Source of the DNA: an uncultured Oscillospiraceae bacterium
Lineage (GTDB): Bacteria; Bacillota; Clostridia; Oscillospirales; Oscillospiraceae
Assembly (NCBI GenBank): GCA_948616425.1
Contig: CAPGBJ010000066.1
Location: 1-64,000 of the forward strand
Length of the DNA: 64,000 bases
Direction of reading: 5' to 3'
Shown: positions 59,465-64,000 of the stretch, in pieces
Layout: the number at the start of each line of letters is the position of its first letter
Numbering within the stretch: position 1 is the first letter of the stretch
The notes under the pieces: generated by a model
The model's database searches: none
Told to the model about the DNA's origin: nothing
What the model saw: the letters and a program-made list of their open reading frames with translations, nothing else
Made by a program: the position numbers and the translations under genes

Positions 59465-60364
59465 TCAGGAATTTTCCCCTCTGACATAGTAGGCGGTCCC
59501 GTTTTGACACACCTCGGCCAGCCGGCCGGTGTCCACCAGGTACTCGAGGAAGAAGCGGACGTTGCGCTCGAAGCGCAGGGCGCGGGGAGGTCTGTGGGTG
59601 AGGAGCGTATAGAAGAGGCAGGCCGCCTCGTCAATCTGGCTGGCCGTCATGGGGCGGTCCACCAGGTTTAAAATCTCCTCCGCCCGGCGGCAGATCAGGG
59701 CCTGATTTGCGTCGATGAGGGCGCCAATCTCCTCCCCGGAGCACACCCCCCGGTGGGCCATGATATAGGCGTCACAGGCCAGATTCCGCAGTTTTTCTCG
59801 GCTTTCAGCGGCCATCTGCTGGCTTAGATTGTAGGGCAGCTTGGCGTTCAACAGCTCTGTGCTGAGCAGGGCGTCGGCGGTATAGCACACGTTGTCCGGG
59901 GTGATGGTGCAGATGTGGCCTGCGGAGTGGCCGGGGGTCTGGATGACCTGGAACTGCACCCCGCCCAATGTAAAGGGTCCGTCGTGGGGGGGAATGAAGT
60001 AATCGGGCTCGTGGATCATGCAGGACGACTCCCGCTCCACCGTCCCGGGAGAGAGGGTGAGGAAGTAGCACTTCAGCGTCAGCGGTGTGGAGCACATACC
60101 TGCCTCGGGAAAGGTGAGGGCCACCTTTGTGCCGTATTTTTCTTGAAAATACCTGTTGTTAGCGCAGTGGTCCACGTGGGCGTGGGAGCACAGCACCCTG
60201 GCGGGGGTCAGCCGGTTGGAGCGGAGGGTCTCGTCCAGCTCCTCCCGCTCCCCGGGCAGGCCGGTGTCCAGCAGGATGCACCGGCCGTCGTCCAGCCGGT
60301 ACAGGGGGATCAGCTCACTGGCCTCAATGACCCAGGTGTTTCCCTTGATGTGTGTCAGATTCAT
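59465..60364 (-). CDS. MBL-fold metallo-hydrolase
   Basis: 299 residues. Metal motif CSHAHVDHCANN near 60, second ligands in TPGHSAGHICTITPDN and the Asp in YTADALLS, then a C-terminal winged-helix-like part. Glyoxalase II/MBL group; substrate not identifiable. GGGAGAG precedes the ATG. A palindromic element separates it from the upstream gene. Confidence 0.88.
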   Translation of the reverse strand: MNLTHIKGNTWVIEASELIPLYRLDDGRCILLDTGLPGEREELDETLRSNRLTPARVLCSHAHVDHCANNRYFQEKYGTKVALTFPEAGMCSTPLTLKCYFLTLSPGTVERESSCMIHEPDYFIPPHDGPFTLGGVQFQVIQTPGHSAGHICTITPDNVCYTADALLSTELLNAKLPYNLSQQMAAESREKLRNLACDAYIMAHRGVCSGEEIGALIDANQALICRRAEEILNLVDRPMTASQIDEAACLFYTLLTHRPPRALRFERNVRFFLEYLVDTGRLAEVCQNGTAYYVRGENS

Positions 60365-60386
60365 GATATCTCTCCCAGAAACATTG

Positions 60387-60465
60387 TGTAGGGCAAGGGC
60401 TTTGCCCTTGCCTCGTTACAGAGGCGGTAACTGATCGAAGGCAAGGGCAGAGCCCTTGCCCTACA
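60387..60465. repeat. 78-bp-class palindromic element, copy 3
   Basis: 79 bp with inverted ends matching copies 1 and 2 (one mismatch between arms). Its centre matches copy 1 only after reverse complementing, so this copy is inverted. Lies between the MBL gene and a small unknown gene. Confidence 0.9.
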
Positions 60466-60480
60466 CGGGGGAGCCGCAGC

Positions 60481-60840
60481 TCATAGATAGGATACATGCT
60501 CAATCTGAAGGGAGATGTCCCCCTCAAAGGCGATTTCCCCCCGCCAGCGGGCGGCGCAGTCGGGAAAGCTGAGGACGGCGGTGTCCTCTGAGGGAAAGAC
60601 GGCCGAAAAGGGCTGGGGCTCCGACAGGTCCACCCAGAAGCAGCAGGACAGGTTTAACGAGGAGACCCCTGTGACGGTGAGGACCAGGTCGTGGTAATAG
60701 GACAGGTCGAAGCTGCCCACAAGGGTCAGGGTGTCCCCTTCCAGTTTGTCAATTCGGAAATCAGAAATCTCGTTTGACCGGATGTGCCGGTTCATGGCCT
60801 CGACTGTGGACGCGATGCCGCGCTGTTTTTGTTGATCCAC
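60481..60840 (-). CDS. Unknown 119-residue protein following mnmG
   Basis: Soluble, beta-rich: LTLVGSFDLSYYHDLVLTVTGVSSLNLSCCFWVDLSEPQPF, then FPSEDTAVLSFPDC. GTG start with AGGGG close upstream; it begins 2 bp after the mnmG stop. No family recognised. Tight spacing indicates co-expression with mnmG. Confidence 0.65.
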   Translation of the reverse strand: MDQQKQRGIASTVEAMNRHIRSNEISDFRIDKLEGDTLTLVGSFDLSYYHDLVLTVTGVSSLNLSCCFWVDLSEPQPFSAVFPSEDTAVLSFPDCAARWRGEIAFEGDISLQIEHVSYL

Positions 60841-60842
60841 CC

Positions 60843-62717
60843 CTACCCCTCTCTCTGCTTCAAATACACCATCAGCACCGCCACGTCCGCCGGGGAGACC
60901 CCGGACACCCGGCCGGCCTGGCCCAGGTTTTGGGGGCGGATGGCGTCCAGCTTCTGCCGGGCCTCCAGCCGCAGTCCGGAGATGGACAGGTAGTCGATAT
61001 CCTTCGGCATAGGGCGCTCCTCCAGTCGGCGGACCTCCTCCACCTGGCGCAGCTGGCGCTGAATGTAGCCGGCGTATTGAATGGTAACCTCCACTTCGCT
61101 GACCACGGCGGGGGGCAGTTCTGGCCGGTCCGGGTCGAAGGGGGCCAGGTCGGCGTAGCTCAGCCGGGGGCGGCGAAGCAGGTCGGCCAGCCGGGCCCCG
61201 TCCTTGACAGGGGGCTCCCCCCGTGCCTCCAGCAGGGCGGTCAGTTCAGGCGAGGGGGGGGCGCCGATGTGCTCCAGCCGGCGGACCTCCCGATCTACAG
61301 CGGCATATTTCTCCAAAACCCTTTCATATTGTGCCCGGGGCACCAGCCCCAATTCATAGCCGATGGAGGTGAGGCGCCGGTCGGCGTTGTCCTGGCGGTG
61401 GAGCAGCCGGTACTCGGTGCGGGAGGTCATCATGCGGTAGGGCTCGTCGGTGCCCTTGGTGACCAGGTCGTCAATAAGCACCCCGATGTACCCCTGATCA
61501 CGGCGGAGGATCAGGGGTGGCTTTCCCTGGATTTTCAGGGCGGCGTTCACCCCGGCCACAAACCCCTGAACGGCGGCCTCCTCATAGCCGGAGGAGCCGT
61601 TAAACTGCCCCGCCCCGTACAGACCGGGGACAGCCTTGGTCTCCAAGGTGGACTCCAGCTGGGTGGGGTCCACACAGTCATACTCGATGGCATAGGCGCA
61701 CCGGGTCATTTCGGCCCGCTCCAGGCCGGGAATGGTATGGAGCATTGCAATTTGGACCTCTTCGGGCAGGGAGGAGGAGAAACCCTGAATATACAACTCC
61801 TCGGTGTCCAGCCCCATGGGCTCAATAAACAGCTGATGGCGCTCCTTGTCGGGGAATCGCTCCACCTTGGTCTCGATCGAGGGGCAGTACCGGGGGCCTA
61901 TCCCCTCAATGGTGCCGTCATAGAGGGGGGAGCGGTCCAGATTGGCCCGAATGATCTCATGGGTGGCCTGGTTGGTATAGGTGAGGTAGCAGACCGCCTG
62001 GTTTTTGGGGGGAGTCCCTGTCTGGAAAGAGAAGGCCAGCCCCTCCCCGTCCCCCTCCTGGAGCTCCATTTTGGAAAAATCTACACTGCGGGCGTTGACC
62101 CGAGGGGGGGTGCCCGTCTTGAACCGGCGGATGGACAGCCCCAGGCGGACCAGACTCTGGGTCAGGGGCAGGGCGGCGGACAGACCGTCAGGGCCCGAGT
62201 CCCGGACCACCTCCCCCACTACGATGCGCCCCCCCAGATGGGTGCCGGTGGCTACCACGGCGGCCTTTACCCCGTACACCGCCCCGGTGTGGGTGACGAC
62301 AGCTGAGACTGCGCCCTGCTCCGTTAAAATCTCGGTGACCTCCGCCTGCTTTACCCACAGGTTTTCCTGTCGCTCCAGGGTGTGTTTCATCACCTTTTGA
62401 TACGCCCGGCGGTCGGCCTGAGCCCGGAGGGACTGGACGGCGGGGCCTTTGCTCCGGTTGAGCAGCCGGTACTGGATGCAGGCCTGGTCGGCGGCCTTGG
62501 CCATCTCGCCCCCCAGGGCGTCCAGCTCCCGGACAAGGTGGCCCTTTCCCGTACCCCCGATGGCTGGGTTACAAGGCATGTTGCCCACCGCGTCCAGGTT
62601 GACGGTGAAGCAGAGGGTTTTCATGCCCATTCGGGCGGCGGCCAGAGCGGCTTCAATCCCTGCGTGGCCCGCCCCGATCACGGCAATGTCAAATTGTCCG
62701 GCGTAATAGGTTTTCAT
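60843..62717 (-). CDS. mnmG: tRNA uridine-5-carboxymethylaminomethyl modification enzyme MnmG (GidA)
   Basis: With MnmE makes cmnm5U34 in tRNA. 624 residues: FAD site DIAVIGAGHAGIEAALAAARMGMKTL, GNMPCNPAIGGTGKGHLVRELDALGG, RFKTGTPPRV and the GYIGVLIDDLVTKGTDEPYRMMTSRTEYRLLHRQDNAD box before the helical C-terminal MnmE-binding region. GGGGGA precedes ATG 62717; upstream frame extension lacks a site. Confidence 0.97.
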   Translation of the reverse strand: MKTYYAGQFDIAVIGAGHAGIEAALAAARMGMKTLCFTVNLDAVGNMPCNPAIGGTGKGHLVRELDALGGEMAKAADQACIQYRLLNRSKGPAVQSLRAQADRRAYQKVMKHTLERQENLWVKQAEVTEILTEQGAVSAVVTHTGAVYGVKAAVVATGTHLGGRIVVGEVVRDSGPDGLSAALPLTQSLVRLGLSIRRFKTGTPPRVNARSVDFSKMELQEGDGEGLAFSFQTGTPPKNQAVCYLTYTNQATHEIIRANLDRSPLYDGTIEGIGPRYCPSIETKVERFPDKERHQLFIEPMGLDTEELYIQGFSSSLPEEVQIAMLHTIPGLERAEMTRCAYAIEYDCVDPTQLESTLETKAVPGLYGAGQFNGSSGYEEAAVQGFVAGVNAALKIQGKPPLILRRDQGYIGVLIDDLVTKGTDEPYRMMTSRTEYRLLHRQDNADRRLTSIGYELGLVPRAQYERVLEKYAAVDREVRRLEHIGAPPSPELTALLEARGEPPVKDGARLADLLRRPRLSYADLAPFDPDRPELPPAVVSEVEVTIQYAGYIQRQLRQVEEVRRLEERPMPKDIDYLSISGLRLEARQKLDAIRPQNLGQAGRVSGVSPADVAVLMVYLKQREG

Positions 62718-62900
62718 AGAGGCGTCCCCCTGTGCGATCAATTCGCCGTGTATTTTATCACGCTTTTCGGCGTGGGGCAAGAGTGAAGCTGGAAAAACAG
62801 AGAAGGAGCGGCCAGCGCACGTCTTTGCCGTCAGCTGGGCCATCCCCTGCCAATGGACGGCATCCGGCCATGGAAATCGAACAAATATTTGATTTTCTGC

Positions 62901-62929
62901 TTGACAAATTCGAACATCTGTTGTATATT
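62901..62929 (+). promoter_or_regulatory. Consensus promoter reading into element copy C
   Basis: TTGACA (62901-62906), 17-base spacer, TATATT (62924-62929). The expected start near 62936-62937 coincides with the first base of the structured element, so the element may be transcribed as an RNA from its own end. Confidence 0.7.
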
Positions 62930-62936
62930 TTGATTA

Positions 62937-63098
62937 GGCGCCGTTTGAAAAATGGAAATATGCACAATGGCGAGGAATTTTTTTACCAGACAAACACAAT
63001 TTTTCTTGAAATACTGGATGTATTTCAAGAAAAATTGGGGCAGTATGCTGGAAAAAGGACCGCCGCTCGGGTGTATTGACATGTTCCAAACAGGCCCT
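62937..63098 (+). repeat. Dispersed structured element, copy C
   Basis: About 162 bp, same family as copies A and B. The internal hairpin is perfect here: 17-bp arms AATTTTTCTTGAAATAC and complement around TGGAT (roughly 62998-63036). Ends GGCGCCGTTTG and CAAACAGGCCCT form the outer pair. Confidence 0.85.
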
Positions 63099-63199
63099 GG
63101 AACAGATGTTTCCTTTCGCCCCAGGTGGAATAGTCCGTTTTTTGGGACATATACTGGTCTATATTAACCTCAATCATGAAGGATACGGAGGAATTGGGA

Positions 63200-63475
63200 A
63201 TGCAGACCATGTACAATAAGACATCTAATTTTATTCGGCACAGCGGCAATATGATAGATCTGGATGAGTTCCGCCGCCGGCTGGAGCTGGCTGGGCAGCC
63301 CGAGATGTGGGCGGAACGTGGGGAGGAGGGGGGCTTCCAGCCGGTGGTCCTCACCTTGGCCAGAGGGGAGCGCCGCCGGGCCCGCCGGGAGCGCCGCGCC
63401 TGGACATTGGACACCTGCGCCAGTCTGGCTGTGGTGTTTATGACACTGGTCTTTGCCCTGCGCGTCATGGTGTGA
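63200..63475 (+). CDS. Small protein with C-terminal membrane helix
   Basis: 91 residues. Polar N-terminus (MQTMYNKTSNFIRHSGNMIDLDEFRRRLEL), an Arg-rich segment (LARGERRRARRERRAWTL), and one membrane helix (about 72-90). No family recognised. GGAGG eight bases before ATG 63200; an ATG eight codons earlier has none. Confidence 0.6.
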   Translation: MQTMYNKTSNFIRHSGNMIDLDEFRRRLELAGQPEMWAERGEEGGFQPVVLTLARGERRRARRERRAWTLDTCASLAVVFMTLVFALRVMV

Positions 63476-63614
63476 CCAAAAGAGGAGGAAGCCTGAATCC
63501 AGAACGCCGCAGTGTTTCTGGCGGTACGGGTTTTCGTAAAATGGTAAGAAACGGTTGGAGGCGCGGCGACTATATCTTGAATATTTCGTCGAATTCAACA
63601 CAATTTGTGCGAAG

Positions 63615-63645
63615 AACACCGGGGATTTTTCCCCGGTGTTTCATT
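63615..63645 (+). terminator. Intrinsic terminator
   Basis: AACACCGGGGA/TCCCCGGTGTT, 11-bp stem with TTTT loop and TCATTATT tail, 140 bp after the small membrane protein gene. Confidence 0.8.
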
Positions 63646-63693
63646 ATTCACATTTTTTTAAAAATTTTTTTGGGGCTAGGCGAGAAAAAGGGG

Positions 63694-63722
63694 TTGACGG
63701 GAGAGGGGAAAGCGTGTATATT
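63694..63722 (+). promoter_or_regulatory. Promoter of the terminal gene
   Basis: TTGACG (63694-63699), 17-base spacer, TATATT (63717-63722), 70 bp before the ATG. Confidence 0.75.
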
Positions 63723-63791
63723 GTTGTTACCATTTTGTAACTCTTTTTTTACGATTGTCATTTTCTGTTTTCAGTAGAAGAGGTAATGACT

Positions 63792-64000
63792 ATGGATCAG
63801 CTAAAATTACAGCCGCAGGAACAGACGCCCGCGCCCCGCGGGCCGAAACAGGAAAAGCCAGAGGGGGCCCAGGGGCGGCGGCAGCCGGAAAAGGGACAGA
63901 CTCCGGCAGAACAAACACCCCCAGTCCGGGACTGGGGAGGGGAACTCAAGGTCTATTGCAAGGCCATGGGGGAGTGGAGCCGTATCCACTTTCGGCGTTG
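63792..64000 (+). CDS. Start of a Pro/Gln/Glu-rich protein (3' end outside window)
   Basis: The frame opens at ATG 63792, preceded by GAGGTAATGACT, and runs 69 codons off the window. Residues 1-50 are low complexity (Pro, Gln, Glu, Lys); from about 50 a more ordered segment starts (DWGGELKVYCKAMGEWSRIHF). Function cannot be told from this part. Confidence 0.8.
   Translation, partial: MDQLKLQPQEQTPAPRGPKQEKPEGAQGRRQPEKGQTPAEQTPPVRDWGGELKVYCKAMGEWSRIHFRR

Larger units (their letters stand above)
62718..63199. other. 482-bp gap without a gene
   Basis: Holds, left to right, the presumed mnmG leader, the promoter at 62901, structured element copy C (62937-63098), and the leader of the small membrane protein gene. 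Open frames crossing it depend on the repeat and have no binding site. Confidence 0.6.
63476..63791 (+). other. 316-bp gap without a gene
   Basis: AT-rich. Contains a terminator near 63615 and the promoter at 63694; apart from those no gene or known motif was seen. Confidence 0.6.

Noticed and set aside
62871..63079. Open frame crossing element copy C
   Set aside because: No ribosome binding site; the matching part is not open in copies A and B.
1..64000. tRNA and rRNA genes, transposase or integrase genes
   Set aside because: No TPsiC-loop-like motif in a cloverleaf context and no recombinase or transposase motifs were found by eye; a tRNA scan would settle it.

Overview
This is a GC-rich window from a low-copy-repeat, spore-former-type Firmicutes chromosome. 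It most likely comes from the class Clostridia, near Oscillospiraceae genera such as Flavonifractor, Pseudoflavonifractor or Lawsonibacter. The inference rests on gene content: RicT, SepF/DivIVA/YlmE, a SpoVB-like flippase next to MazG, HU and RqcP, the miaB-mutS-mutL-miaA-hfq block, the prs-pth block, a ThlA-type thiolase and a rubrerythrin. No rRNA, tRNA, CRISPR array, transposase, integrase or origin was found.

Layout. 1-975 is the 3' end of aspS on the plus strand. 1082-24250 is almost entirely minus strand: an AbrB/AEC transporter pair, ricT, holB, an Orn/Lys/Arg decarboxylase, mfd, divIVA, sepF, ylmE, an HlyD-like protein, hfq, miaA, mutL, small envelope proteins, mutS and miaB. 24589-38208 is plus strand: nucleoside salvage (PNP, MTA/SAH deaminase), flippase-mazG-hup-rqcP, an apbE/NusG-II/Gx-transporter trio, a LysE exporter, proA, an HD protein, a GlmU acetyltransferase domain, prs and pth. 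38254-45957 is minus strand: an enlarged MurE-like ligase, a racemase, a DUF1266 protein, a PARG-type macrodomain protein, proB, proC and a dCTP-deaminase-like membrane protein. 46141-50828 is plus strand: a YtrA-type GntR/ABC operon and thiolase. 50874-57456 mixes housekeeping genes (tadA, typA, rubrerythrin) with lower-GC accessory genes: a divergent RHH/XRE pair, degenerate small ORFs, a RelA/SpoT-domain protein with a small partner, and two unknown genes. 57630-64000 holds pncB, secG, an MBL hydrolase, mnmG and the start of a Pro/Gln-rich protein.

Most promising for new biology: (1) a dCTP deaminase/dUTPase-fold protein fused to a coiled coil and three membrane helices, with Arg where the deaminase catalytic Glu should be (45166-45957); (2) a compact RelA/SpoT-domain synthetase overlapping a small downstream gene, the architecture of a toxSAS toxin-antitoxin module (55027-55858); (3) a dispersed element of about 162 bp with three full copies and one fragment, terminal inverted repeats and an internal hairpin showing a compensatory change, one copy sitting exactly downstream of a consensus promoter; (4) a separate 78-bp perfect-palindrome element in three copies. 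Other oddities are a GlmU that lacks its uridylyltransferase half, a MurE-like ligase with about 150 extra residues and no DNPR motif, a MutL linker expanded by palindromic DNA, a 41-bp tandem repeat that triplicates a gene's 3' end, and a structured leader upstream of a LysE exporter.

Starts were moved from the longest ORF wherever a ribosome binding site and family alignment favoured an internal codon; the reasoning is given per entry. All family assignments come from reading motifs by eye, not from database searches.
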